Of a DNA stretch of 64,000 bases, positions 10,530 to 22,935 are shown in pieces. Positions within the stretch are counted from its first letter, which is position 1. Every line of letters starts with the position of its first letter. Location: positions 62,001 through 126,000 of the forward strand of contig JAOTOM010004305.1 of assembly GCA_034440615.1 (NCBI GenBank). The letters run 5' to 3'. The translations under genes were made by a program, and so were the position numbers. The notes under the pieces are model-generated. The model had not been told where the DNA came from. It did no database searches and worked only from the letters and a program-made list of their open reading frames with translations. The stretch is from Ashinkailepas kermadecensis (lineage: Eukaryota > Arthropoda > Thecostraca > Neolepadidae).

Positions 10530-10745
10530 GTCCAGAGGCGGATCGAGGAAGTTTGGTCGGGGATGACACTTGTTCTGGAGGGCAACTCTGGCAACTCTCC
10601 GGAGGGCGGCACATTTTCTACTCCTAAGGGTGCTATCGGGTGCAAAACTCGTCGAGCCGGGGAGGGGGATGTACTCGAACGTTCTATAGGAGCGCCACAT
10701 CTCCATCGGGGGAAGGGTACCCTAACTTCCTCTGGATCCGCTACT
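10530..10745. repeat. Dispersed repeat, first copy
   Basis: Contains GGCGGATCGAGGAAG and GTCGAGCCGGGGAGG. A related stretch at about 54385-54640 has GGACGGATCCA and TGTTGAGCCGGGGAGG in the same order with a similar spacing. Probably an old non-autonomous element. Limits are approximate. Confidence 0.35.
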
Positions 10746-11468
10746 GCTCTTGTCTAAATATATATGATTCCGGCACCAGGCCACATGCAGCATCCGCTTC
10801 CGCTGACTGGAGGGCGCCTCCGATTTGTCGACGTATCAACATGAGGCAGAAAGCGTGTCATCACATGCCAGCCAACGCAAACCGCAGTCATGCGCTGCAT
10901 TTGTCGCGCCAAATAAACTGTAGAAGTGTGTAGATGTGCGCCGCTGTCGGTGCCATTTGTTGATAACGGCGCGAGCCCAGCCCTGACCGGATGTACTGGC
11001 CCACCGCCGTATAGACCACGCCATCAACTTCCGATCGGCGGGTGGGCCGGAGCAAGAACACGTGGGAGGGTCGGTTTGATCCCTCTCATCACTTCAGTCT
11101 TGCTCGACATGACTTAAATGCATAATTTGCTGCATGTTGAATCTGGCAATTAATTTTCGCTGCTGAGCGGGGTTCTGGTGGATGCTTAATGAGTGTGCCC
11201 TTCGTGTCCGGAGTGGGACGCCGAAACCTTGAACATGAGGTTTCGAATAGTGGTGATAATTGACGTCAAACAGAGGCTTTAAGTTTCGTAGTGTGGGTGT
11301 GTTTTGCAGTTCACAAAGTGTACGCTTGCTTACCTTCTCTCTACCAGGAGCTGGCCAGCCGGTCAATGGCCTAAATTCCACGTGTGTCTCCAGGTTTGCC
11401 CAGTCCATCTCTCAGGGCCAAATTGTCCAGCCCCGGCCTCTGTAAAGTGTCCTGCTAATACTGGCCGC
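10746..11468. other. Non-coding spacer
   Basis: Mixed-composition DNA without a supported gene. A good-looking acceptor (TTCTCTCTACCAG, ending 11349) is followed by a frame that simply continues into the 54-bp array, so I do not call an exon. Confidence 0.35.
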
Positions 11469-12064
11469 GTCACTACCGTTGGCACCTGTCACGGCCCTAA
11501 CCATAGTCCTGACCCTCCCGATGTCACTACCGTTGGCACCTGTCACGGCCCTAACCATAGTCCTGACCCTCCCGATGTCACTACCGTTGGCACCTGTCAC
11601 GGCCCTAACCATAGTCCTGACCCTCCCGATGTCACTACCGTTGGCACCTGTCACGGCCCTAACCATAGTCCTGACCCTCCCGATGTCACTACCGTTGGCA
11701 CCTGTCACGGCCCTAACCATAGTCCTGACCCTCCCGATGTCACTGCCGTTGGCACCTGTCACGGCCCTAACCATAGTCCTGACCCTCCCGATGTCACTAC
11801 CGTTAGCACCTGTCACAGCCCGAACCATAGTCCTGACCCTCCCGATGTCACTACCGTTAGCACCTGTCACAGCCCTAACCATAGTCCTGACCCTCCCGAT
11901 GTCACTGCCGTTGGCACCTGTCACGGCCCTAACCATAGTCCTGACCCTCCCGATGTCACTACCGTTAGCACCTGTCACAGCCCTAACCATAGTCCTGACC
12001 CTCCCGATGTCACTACCGTTAGCACCTGTCACAGCCCGAACCCTGGTCCTGACCCTCCCGAGGG
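11469..12064. repeat. 54-bp minisatellite, about 11 copies
   Basis: The unit begins GTCACTACCGTTGGCACCTG and ends CCTGACCCTCCCGAT. Two subtypes differ by GTTGGC/GTTAGC and CACGGCC/CACAGCC and are interspersed. Since 54 is a multiple of 3, several frames on both strands stay open, so the long open frames here are not evidence of coding. Confidence 0.95.
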
Positions 12065-12254
12065 GGAGGCCGGTGTTGGGACTAGGGCATGGCCTTCAGT
12101 GGCAGGATCAAGCTAGTGCTGAAGCTGAGGTTAAAGCCGTGCATTTATGGCTGCGTGTATCTGTGCTTCGGTGCATTTGCTCACCAATTTACATGTACGA
12201 CTGCCTACGTTTGCACAAATATGCACGCACGGCCGACTGGCATTAACGCTTACA

Positions 12255-12540
12255 CTTTTTTTTGCTGCAGTACATAGGCTTACCTACTTTTGGGCTTACG
12301 CATTTTTGGGCTTACGCGTTTTTGTGCTTGCGCATTTTTGAGCTTGCGCATTTTCTGGCTTACCTCTTTTTGGACTTACGCACATTTGCACTTATACTTA
12401 CATACTTTAGCCCCGAGGTATATTCGCACTTGCGTCCATTTACCATGCGCACATTTACCCCTACATACATTTGCGATATGTATATCTGCAAACTGCCCGT
12501 GATATACTTACATATGTACCTACGTACATTTAATTAGGTG
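12255..12540. repeat. Degenerate GCTTACGCATTTTTG-type tandem repeat
   Basis: About 15-bp units such as GGCTTACGCATTTTTG, GTGCTTGCGCATTTTTG and GGACTTACGCACATTTG run in the same direction and become less regular to the right. Similar CGCATTTG/ACGTACATTTG words make up the region at 52310-53000. Confidence 0.65.
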
Positions 12541-14074
12541 CATCTGCGTGCGGAAATGTATGATACGCAGGCTTACCTGATGCACCTTTGTTCGCTCAAC
12601 AGTTCATCATGTTTGATCAAATTGTCCACGACCAGCAGCATAAAGCGCCATCTCTGGATGAGTGAGAGCAGGAGGCAGGCTATGGACTCAACTGATATAG
12701 GCCTAGGATCAGTCACCATACCACGACAGGGAGCTTGTCGGCCGGCCGTAAATGTGCTCTCCTTGCAGTCCATCAGGACAGGCATCTTGTTGCGTCCAAT
12801 TGTCAGGGGCTTGCAGGAAATTCAGAAATAAGCAACATTCGATTCAACAGGATAACACAGTGTACTGAAATTGGAGATGCAAGCTCAATATTCGACCAAG
12901 GAGGAAATTATGTAACTAGCTCCTCAATTTTCGGCATACGGGAGTTGAACGGCAATTCGATTCAGCCAATGTTGGCCGCAACCTATCTGAAATCGCGCAA
13001 ACATGCCGAATGTGCTTGAAGCCGGAGCCAGCCGGATGGGAGGCGTCGCACTGAACGGAGCCAGCCCGATGGGAGGCGTCGCACTGAACGGAGCCGGCCG
13101 GGTGGAAGGCGTCGCACTGAACGGAGCCAGCCGGATGGAAGGCGTCGCACTGAACGCGTCGCACTGAACGTTTCCTGGAGGAGTAATTTTAGGGAGAAGA
13201 TAATAATTCAGCCAAACAAAGGACGTGACGCGTTGTGGCACCCAATTTAACTCGACTGCCAAGAGAGCGTTAGTCAGTTGGGGATAGACTAACAGGCTTC
13301 TTGTCGCGATATGGTGTGTCCGGACAAATGTTCAATGGGCAAGAAGTCAATGGGCAAGAAGGGTATGCAGCCAAATGGTAAAGAGGCGAAATGTGAAAAG
13401 TGAGGAGGGATAGAAGGTAAACGGAATCAAAGTGAAATGTCTTAATGTCAAAGGGACAACAAGAACATGAAAAGTGACCATGACAAAATCATGTAACGGA
13501 TGAAAAGCCAGCTGAATAAAACTCAAGGGGATGAAAGTCAAACTGGCAATGAGCAAGGCGGATGCTAATTAAATTGGATAGATGTCAAAGGGATAAACGG
13601 CTTAGGGTGAAAAGTCAACCACGCATTGCGTATTTGTCGCCCGTTTCGACAGAAGACTGAGTGTTCATGATACAATAACGAAATACTATTTCCGAAACAC
13701 CAGTATATGCTGCATTGCATATTTCATTACATTGCAATACACTACATATATATTTAATTGCAATCAATGAGAAAATTAAGAAAAAACACCAATCATGAAG
13801 CTAAGTGGCAGAGATCCGAGGAGTATTAGCATAGTAGAAGGGTGCTGACGTATCACTCATTTCACCTTCAGCATACTCGTAGCGTCTTCAGCATACTTTA
13901 TGGCTTCTACTAGGTTGGTTTTGTTTGTACCAGGCATCATTGGGGTAAAAAGGAACCACGACAATAAACAGCGTGAGAAGCATGGCGACAAAGAAAAAAA
14001 CATGATGTATCGGACGCAAAAGATGTGCTCTCACGCAAAGCGAAGTATTCTGGTACTCCTGCCATTCCAACAAG
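12541..14074. other. Non-coding stretch with a 33-bp minisatellite at 13020-13170
   Basis: About 4.5 copies of a unit containing GGAGCCAGCCGGATGGGAGG and CGTCGCACTGAAC lie at 13020-13170, some with GGAAG for GGGAG. From about 13340 to 13620 the sequence is purine-rich with recurring AAATGTGAAAAGTGA-like words. No gene recognised. Confidence 0.6.
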
Positions 14075-14290
14075 CCACGTCACGTCAAACACGCGTCACA
14101 TCATCACACCACATCACACACGCGGCACATCATCACACCACATAACATACTCGTCACATCATCACACCACATCACACACGAGCCACACCATCACACCACA
14201 TAACACAGGCGTCACATCACACCACATCACACACTCGTCACATCACGCTACATCACACACGCGTCACATCATAACACCACATCACACGCA
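14075..14290. repeat. CACATCATCACAC-type minisatellite
   Basis: About eight degenerate 24-26 bp units built from ACACCACATCACACACG and CGTCACATCATC. Confidence 0.85.
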
Positions 14291-14354
14291 CGTTCGAGGT
14301 GATATTAGCCAAGCTTGCGATTGCACACTCCCAACTGGAGCGTTACGAGCGTCA

Positions 14355-14600
14355 CAGCAGCATCGCCCTGCACCTGGTCCCGCGCCAACACTCCACTGCT
14401 GCCAGCCACAACAGCAGCATCGCCCTGCACCCGGTCCAGCGCCAACACTCTACTGCTGCCAGCCACAACAGCAGCATCGCCCTGTACCCGGTCCAGCATC
14501 GGCCCTGCACCCGGGACCGGGTAATTTGTCAGCAGCATCGCCCTGCACCCGGTCCCGCGCCAACTGCTGCCAGCCACAACAGCAGCAACGCCCTACCCCC
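14355..14600. repeat. 57-bp minisatellite, about 4 copies
   Basis: Units contain CAGCAGCATCGCCCTGCACC and a CACTGCTGCCAGCCACAA tail. The third and fourth copies are rearranged. A T-rich (TTTG)n run follows at 14757-14776. Confidence 0.8.
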
Positions 14601-14837
14601 ACACCAAGTGCTGGTAATTTGTCAGGGTAGCGGGGTGGTCGCTGTGCGGTTGGTGGTAGGGTGACGAAGGGGCAGGGCCGTCCATGTAATGGACGGAGGC
14701 ACCGGGGAGAGGGGGGGGGGAGTGTTGAAGCGCGCGGCCATACACAAAGGACTGCGTTTGTTTGTTTGTTTGTTTGCCAAATTTTAACTGTTGATTTGGT
14801 GACATGTGTGCCGCGGCTATAACAGCCAACCGGGCGA

Positions 14838-17800
14838 TTTGAGGTGCTGACAGCTGTGTTCTTGCTACCTATTGCGTCAGACGCCATCCCGTGGTGGTTA
14901 TTTGAGGTGCTGACAGCTGTGTTCTTGCTACCTATTGCGTCAGACGCCATCCCGTGGTGGTTATTTGAGGTGCTGACAGCTGTGTTCTTGCTACCTATTG
15001 CGTCAGACGCCATCCCGTGGTGGTTATTTGAGGTGCTGACAGCTGTGTTCTTGCTACCTATTGCGTCAGACGCCATCCCGTGGTGGTTATTTGAGGTGCT
15101 GACAGCTGTGTTCTTGCTACCTATTGCGTCAGACGCCATCCCGTGGTGGTTATTTGAGGTGCTGACAGCTGTGTTCTTGCTACCTATTGCGTCAGACGCC
15201 ATCCCGTGGTGGTTATTTGAGGTGCTGACAGCTGTGTTCTTGCTACCTATTGCGTCAGACGCCATCCCGTGGTGGTTATTTGAGGTGCTGACAGCTGTGT
15301 TCTTGTTACCTATTGCGTCAGACGCCATCCCGTGGTGGTTATTTGAGGTGCTGACAGCTGTGTTCTTGCTACCTATTGCGTCAGACGCCATCCCGTGGTG
15401 GTTATTTGAGGTGCTGACAGCTGTGTTCTTGCTACCTATTGCGTCAGACGCCATCCCGTGGTGGTTATTTGAGGTGCTGACAGCTGTGTTCTTGCTACCT
15501 ATTGCGTCAGACGCCATCCCGTGGTGGTTATTTGAGGTGCTGACAGCTGTGTTCTTGCTACCTATTGCGTCAGACGCCATCCCGTGGTGGTTATTTGAGG
15601 TGCTGACAGCTGTGTTCTTGCTACCTATTGCGTCAGACGCCATCCCGTGGTGGTTATTTTAGGTGCTGACAGCTGTGTTCTTGCTACCTATTGCGTCAGA
15701 CGCCATCCCATGGTGGTTATTTGAGGTGCTGACAGCTGTGTTCTTGCTACCTATTGCGTCAGACGCCATCCCGTGGTGGTTATTTGAGGTGCTGACAGCT
15801 GTGTTCTTGCTACCTATTGCGTCAGACGCCATCCCGTGGTGGTTATTTGAGGTGCTGACAGCTGTGTTCTTGCTACCTATTGCGTCAGACGCCATCCCGT
15901 GGTGGTTATTTGAGGTGCTGACAGCTGTGTTCTTGCTACCTATTGCGTCAGACGCCATCCCGTGGTGGTTATTTGAGGTGCTGACAGCTGTGTTCTTGCT
16001 ACCTATTGCGTCAGACGCCATCCCGTGGTGGTTATTTGAGGTGCTGACAGCTGTGTTCTTGCTACCTATTGCGTCAGACGCCATCCCGTGGTGGTTATTT
16101 GAGGTGCTGACAGCTGTGTTCTTGCTACCTATTGCGTCAGACGCCATCCCGTGGTGGTTATTTGAGGTGCTGACAGCTGTGTTCTTGCTACCTATTGCGT
16201 CAGACGCCATCCCGTGGTGGTTATTTGAGGTGCTGACAGCTGTGTTCTTGCTACCTATTGCGTCAGACGCCATCCCGTGGTGGTTATTTGAGGTGCTGAC
16301 AGCTGTGTTCTTGCTACCTATTGCGTCAGACGCCATCCCGTGGTGGTTATTTGAGGTGCTGACAGCTGTGTTCTTGCTACCTATTGCGTCAGACGCCATC
16401 CCGTGGTGGTTATTTGAGGTGCTGACAGCTGTGTTCTTGCTACCTATTGCGTCAGACGCCATCCCGTGGTGGTTATTTGAGGTGCTGACAGCTGTGTTCT
16501 TGCTACCTATTGCGTCAGACGCCATCCCGTGGTGGTTATTTGAGGTGCTGACAGCTGTGTTCTTGCTACCTATTGCGTCAGACGCCATCCCGTGGTGGTT
16601 ATTTGAGGTGCTGACAGCTGTGTTCTTGCTACCTATTGCGTCAGACGCCATCCCGTGGTGGTTATTTGAGGTGCTGACAGCTGTGTTCTTGCTACCTATT
16701 GCGTCAGACGCCATCCCGTGGTGGTTATTTGAGGTGCTGACAGCTGTGTTCTTGCTACCTATTGCGTCAGACGCCATCCCGTGGTGGTTATTTGAGGTGC
16801 TGACAGCTGTGTTCTTGCTACCTATTGCGTCAGACGCCATCCCGTGGTGGTTATTTGAGGTGCTGACAGCTGTGTTCTTGCTACCTATTGCGTCAGACGC
16901 CATCCCGTGGTGGTTATTTGAGGTGCTGACAGCTGTGTTCTTGCTACCTATTGCGTCAGACGCCATCCCGTGGTGGTTATTTGAGGTGCTGACAGCTGTG
17001 TTCTTGCTACCTATTGCGTCAGACGCCATCCCGTGGTGGTTATTTGAGGTGCTGACAGCTGTGTTCTTGCTACCTATTGCGTCAGACGCCATCCCGTGGT
17101 GGTTATTTGAGGTGCTGACAGCTGTGTTCTTGCTACCTATTGCGTCAGACGCCATCCCGTGGTGGTTATTTGAGGTGCTGACAGCTGTGTTCTTGCTACC
17201 TATTGCGTCAGACGCCATCCCGTGGTGGTTATTTGAGGTGCTGACAGCTGTGTTCTTGCTACCTATTGCGTCAGACGCCATCCCGTGGTGGTTATTTGAG
17301 GTGCTGACAGCTGTGTTCTTGCTACCTATTGCGTCAGACGCCATCCCGTGGTGGTTATTTGAGGTGCTGACAGCTGTGTTCTTGCTACCTATTGCGTCAG
17401 ACGCCATCCCGTGGTGGTTATTTGAGGTGCTGACAGCTGTGTTCTTGCTACCTATTGCGTCAGACGCCATCCCGTGGTGGTTATTTGAGGTGCTGACAGC
17501 TGTGTTCTTGCTACCTATTGCGTCAGACGCCATCCCGTGGTGGTTATTTGAGGTGCTGACAGCTGTGTTCTTGCTACCTATTGCGTCAGACGCCATCCCG
17601 TGGTGGTTATTTGAGGTGCTGACAGCTGTGTTCTTGCTACCTATTGCGTCAGACGCCATCCCGTGGTGGTTATTTGAGGTGCTGACAGCTGTGTTCTTGC
17701 TACCTATTGCGTCAGACGCCATCCCGTGGTGGTTATTTGAGGTGCTGACAGCTGTGTTCTTGCTACCTATTGCGTCAGACGCCATCCCGTGGTGGTTATT

Positions 17801-20507
17801 TGAGGTGCTGACAGCTGTGTTCTTGCTACCTATTGCGTCAGACGCCATCCCGTGGTGGTTATTTGAGGTGCTGACAGCTGTGTTCTTGCTACCTATTGCG
17901 TCAGACGCCATCCCGTGGTGGTTATTTGAGGTGCTGACAGCTGTGTTCTTGCTACCTATTGCGTCAGACGCCATCCCGTGGTGGTTATTTGAGGTGCTGA
18001 CAGCTGTGTTCTTGCTACCTATTGCGTCAGACGCCATCCCGTGGTGGTTATTTGAGGTGCTGACAGCTGTGTTCTTGCTACCTATTGCGTCAGACGCCAT
18101 CCCGTGGTGGTTATTTGAGGTGCTGACAGCTGTGTTCTTGCTACCTATTGCGTCAGACGCCATCCCGTGGTGGTTATTTGAGGTGCTGACAGCTGTGTTC
18201 TTGCTACCTATTGCGTCAGACGCCATCCCGTGGTGGTTATTTGAGGTGCTGACAGCTGTGTTCTTGCTACCTATTGCGTCAGACGCCATCCCGTGGTGGT
18301 TATTTGAGGTGCTGACAGCTGTGTTCTTGCTACCTATTGCGTCAGACGCCATCCCGTGGTGGTTATTTGAGGTGCTGACAGCTGTGTTCTTGCTACCTAT
18401 TGCGTCAGACGCCATCCCGTGGTGGTTATTTGAGGTGCTGACAGCTGTGTTCTTGCTACCTATTGCGTCAGACGCCATCCCGTGGTGGTTATTTGAGGTG
18501 CTGACAGCTGTGTTCTTGCTACCTATTGCGTCAGACGCCATCCCGTGGTGGTTATTTGAGGTGCTGACAGCTGTGTTCTTGCTACCTATTGCGTCAGACG
18601 CGCCATCCCGTGGTGGTTATTTGAGGTGCTGACAGCTGTGTTCTTGCTACCTATTGCGTCAGACGCCATCCCGTGGTGGTTATTTGAGGTGCTGACAGCT
18701 GTGTTCTTGCTACCTATTGCGTCAGACGCCATCCCGTGGTGGTTATTTGAGGTGCTGACAGCTGTGTTCTTGCTACCTATTGCGTCAGACGCCATCCCGT
18801 GGTGGTTATTTGAAGTGCTGACAGCTGTGTTCTTGCTACCTATTGCGTCAGACGCCATCCCGTGGTGGTTATTTGAGGTGCTGACAGCTGTGTTCTTGCT
18901 ACCTATTGCGTCAGACGCCATCCCGTGGTGGTTATTTGAGGTGCTGACAGCTGTGTTCTTGCTACCTATTGCGTCAGACGCCATCCCGTGGTGGTTATTT
19001 GAGGTGCTGACAGCTGTGTTCTTGCTACCTATTGCGTCAGACGCCATCCCGTGGTGGTTATTTGAGGTGCTGACAGCTGTGTTCTTGCTACCTATTGCGT
19101 CAGACGCCATCCCGTGGTGGTTATTTGAGGTGCTGACAGCTGTGTTCTTGCTACCTATTGCGTCAGACGCCATCCCGTGGTGGTTATTTGAGGTGCTGAC
19201 AGCTGTGTTCTTGCTACCTATTGCGTCAGACGCCATCCCGTGGTGGTTATTTGAGGTGCTGACAGCTGTGTTCTTGCTACCTATTGCGTCAGACGCCATC
19301 CCGTGGTGGTTATTTGAGGTGCTGACAGCTGTGTTCTTGCTACCTATTGCGTCAGACGCCATCCCGTGGTGGTTATTTGAGGTGCTGACAGCTGTGTTCT
19401 TGCTACCTATTGCGTCAGACGCCATCCCGTGGTGGTTATTTGAGGTGCTGACAGCTGTGTTCTTGCTACCTATTGCGTCAGACGCCATCCCGTGGTGGTT
19501 ATTTGAGGTGCTGACAGCTGTGTTCTTGCTACCTATTGCGTCAGACGCCATCCCGTGGTGGTTATTTGAGGTGCTGACAGCTGTGTTCTTGCTACCTATT
19601 GCGTCAGACGCCATCCCGTGGTGGTTATTTGAGGTGCTGACAGCTGTGTTCTTGCTACCTATTGCGTCAGACGCCATCCCGTGGTGGTTATTTGAGGTGC
19701 TGACAGCTGTGTTCTTGCTACCTATTGCGTCAGACGCCATCCCGTGGTGGTTATTTGAGGTGCTGACAGCTGTGTTCTTGCTACCTATTGCGTCAGACGC
19801 CATCCCGTGGTGGTTATTTGAGGTGCTGACAGCTGTGTTCTTGCTACCTATTGCGTCAGACGCCATCCCGTGGTGGTTATTTGAGGTGCTGACAGCTGTG
19901 TTCTTGCTACCTATTGCGTCAGACGCCATCCCGTGGTGGTTATTTGAAGTGCTGACAGCTGTGTTCTTGCTACCTATTGCGTCAGACGCCATCCCGTGGT
20001 GGTTATTTGAAGTGCTGACAGCTGTGTTCTTGCTACCTATTGCGTCAGACGCCATCCCGTGGTGGTTATTTGAAGTGCTGACAGCTGTGTTCTTGCTACC
20101 TATTGCGTCAGACGCCATCCCGTGGTGGTTATTTGAAGTGCTGACAGCTGTGTTCTTGCTACCTATTGCGTCAGACGCCATCCCGTGGTGGTTATTTGAA
20201 GTGCTGACAGCTGTGTTCTTGCTACCTATTGCGTCAGACGCCATCCCGTGGTGGTTATTTGAAGTGCTGACAGCTGTGTTCTTGCTACCTATTGCGTCAG
20301 ACGCCATCCCGTGGTGGTTATTTGAAGTGCTGACAGCTGTGTTCTTGCTACCTATTGCGTCAGACGCCATCCCGTGGTGGTTATTTGAAGTGCTGACAGC
20401 TGTGTTCTTGCTACCTATTGCGTCAGACGCCATCCCGTGGTGGTTATTTGAAGTGCTGACAGCTGTGTTCTTGCTACCTATTGCGTCAGACGCCATCCCG
20501 TGGTCGT
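14838..20507. repeat. 63-bp tandem array, about 90 copies
   Basis: The unit runs from TTTGAGGTGCTGACAGCTGT through TTCTTGCTACCTATTGCGTC to GACGCCATCCCGTGGTGGTTA, and almost all copies are identical. Exceptions seen: one TTGTTACC copy (15300s), one TTTTAGG and one CCCATGG copy near 15657-15712, one 2-base insertion (GACGCGCC) at about 18600, an isolated GAAGTG copy at about 18814, and nine consecutive GAAGTG copies from about 19946 to 20450. Because 63 = 3 x 21, 21-residue repeats are open on both strands for almost 1,000 codons. There is no start, splice or codon-bias evidence that either strand is translated. Confidence 0.98.
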
Positions 20508-20510
20508 TGC

Positions 20511-20724
20511 TCCACGTCTGCCCTTGTGCTCTCACTGCTGCCTTGTTGTGGGCTCTGCGCCAAGCTTGGTGCTATCGGCCAGGATATGGGCACAAGGTTG
20601 TCTCCGACACATAACATGTTCCACGTCTGCCCTTGTGCTGTCCCTGCTGCCTTGATGTGGGCTCCGCATCAAGCTTGGTGCTATCGGCCAGTATATGGGC
20701 ACAAGGTTGTCTCCGACACATAAC
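20511..20724. repeat. 109-bp direct duplication
   Basis: Two copies of a segment that starts CCACGTCTGCCCTTGTGCT and ends TTGTCTCCGACACATAACA, with a handful of substitutions. It abuts the end of the 63-bp array. Confidence 0.9.
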
Positions 20725-22133
20725 AATAAGGACCGCTAACACATTTGCTTATATGCTCAGTGTTGTTACTAAATTAGTACCGATATAGGATTGCGATGCA
20801 GCTTCGCTCTGATTCTTCTTGCTTAATACAGATGCAGGGTGTTAAAATACGAGAACTTTAATTTTGAGCCACTGTGTCACGGAAACCAATGGCGCAAGAA
20901 TGCGAAGTGAGTAGCATTGCAATGTGCAAACTATTTTTTTTCCAATTATATTAATTGGAACCAAATAGTTGGATCGAATGAGGAGAGCAGCGGGAACGAA
21001 GCAACTTAGTCTGTTGATCGCACTGCCAAGTAGTTTTTGCACACTTCCAGTGTTCAAAGCTTCATTGTCCTCAACGATGCAGCGAGATATCGTCGCATAG
21101 GCACCGCGTATGAACATGGAGCACTTAATCCTTATCAAACAGATCCGTGTAGAAAAAGGATGGAGATCAAAGCGCCCGCGTAATGAATTCCACAGAAAGA
21201 GTGGGTCTTGCCGTGGGCTCGAGAATCCTAATTGAAATCGATGAAAATGGTCGGTGCGAGCTCACTAAAAGCAACGTTTTTTTCTAAGACACCCAACACT
21301 GCTGAGATGGGAGCAGACGTGGAAGAACTGGTCCTGAATTGGGAGGAGCGTAATGGTTCACACCGGGCCATCTGTCGCCGTGGTGGAAATGCCGTTGCCT
21401 TGAATCATGATAATATGAGGAAGAACAATACAAAATATGGGGAATAACATGGGGATTGTGGAAGCGATTTATATATGCCAAATCTTATCTCCATAAATTG
21501 TCGTTGAATGTAAAGAAACACAGCTAACCTATACAATCTGGATTGTAGGTTATATCGATGCCAGAAACATTTTAACTTCTACTTTTACGTCTACTTTTCG
21601 ATAACCTAACATGGAAAACGTGTAAGCAAAAGCGATCTTGATGACATGTTGATCGCTGGTATCGGTGTGATGGTAATAGGTAATGCATACAGTGTGGCCA
21701 GTTGGTGATGGGTGGTTGGTGATGGTTGAGTTTCGATCTGGGATTGGGGTCTGCCAATTGTCTAAAGAGGTAAAGGCAACCTAAAATACAAATACAACCA
21801 CCAAATTCCGATTAACGGTGAAGGGGACTTAGTGATAACTGGTACTGAAGCTGGCTTGTACCTGCAGGCAGGCATGGCTAGATAGAATACCTACTCAACG
21901 TTGATTTTTCGTCAAGGATAATGAATGTTGCAATATGAAACAAAAATTGCAGGCATGGAATGCCCAGCTGGTATCATTGTCCATGGTGGCCTGAGTACAA
22001 ATTAAGGGTACTGATTCTCAGCAGCATCAATTTCTGAAAATCATTAAGGGACAATACATGGAGACAGTGGGAGGGCCACATCGATTGGGGACCCGCCCAT
22101 AGGTGCCTGTGTTAAGCATTGGCACTATTGGGG
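20725..22133. other. Non-coding spacer
   Basis: No gene recognised. A few GTTGGTGATG-type short repeats lie near 21700. Confidence 0.4.
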
Positions 22134-22333
22134 GAGGAGGGTGCGATCCAACAGGAGGTGGGACCAAGGCCACTGCGAGGTATACCCCAATCATTCATAC
22201 ATGAGGAGGGTGCGATCCAACAGGAGGTGGGACCAAGGCCACTGCGAGGTATACCCCAATCATTCATACATGAGGAGGGTACGATCCAACAGGAGGTGGG
22301 ACCAAGGCCACCGCGAGGTATACCCCAATCGAC
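22134..22333. repeat. 69-bp minisatellite, 3 copies
   Basis: Units start GAGGAGGGTGCGATCCAACA and end CCCAATCATTCATACAT; the last copy is cut short. Confidence 0.95.
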
Positions 22334-22373
22334 ACCCAATCTGATGCTTGTCCAGTTGTGCCAGATTACAACC

Positions 22374-22935
22374 GATTGTCAACAGACAGTCAACAGACAG
22401 CCAACATACAGTCAACATACAGGCAACAGGTAGTCAACAACAGACAGTTAACAGATAGTCAACAGACAGTCAACGGACAGTCAACAGACAGTCAACAGAC
22501 AGCCAACACACAGTCAACATACATGCAACAGACAGTCAACAGACAGGCAACAGACAGTCAACAGACAGTCAACAGATAGTCACAGACAGGCAACAGATAG
22601 TCACCAGACAGGCAACAGACAGTCAACAGACAGGCAACAGACAGTCAACAGACAGTCAACAGATAGTCAACAGACAGGCAACAGTCAACAGACAGGCAAC
22701 AGACAGTCAACAGACAGGCACCAGATAGTCAACAGACAGGCAACAGACAGTCAACAGACAGGCAACAGACAGTCAACAACAGACAGTCAACAGACACTCA
22801 ACAGACAGTGAACAGTCAACAGTCTGTTGACTATCAACAGTCTAAAGTCGACAGTCTGTTGACTGTCTGTTGACTGTCTGTTGACTGTCTGTTGACTGTC
22901 TGTTGACTGTATGTTAGTTGTCTTTTGACTGTCTG
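22374..22935. repeat. GTCAACAGACA array with an inverted tail
   Basis: About 40 copies of an 11-bp unit (GTCAACAGACA, with GGCAACAGACA and GTCAACAGATA variants) run forward to about 22815. The same unit then appears in reverse orientation (TGTCTGTTGAC) to about 22935. The two halves can pair as a long hairpin. Confidence 0.95.

Noticed and set aside
11304..12246. Long open frames with 18-residue repeats on both strands
   Set aside because: Period of 54 bp keeps several frames open. No start context or independent coding evidence; the attractive acceptor at 11349 leads only into the repeat.
14450..20614. Several open frames of 270 to 989 codons on both strands
   Set aside because: Consequence of a 63-bp period free of stops. 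Both strands open at once, with no splice, start or bias support.
22374..22935. CRISPR-like array
   Set aside because: 11-bp units with no unique spacers, in a eukaryotic context. It is a simple tandem repeat.
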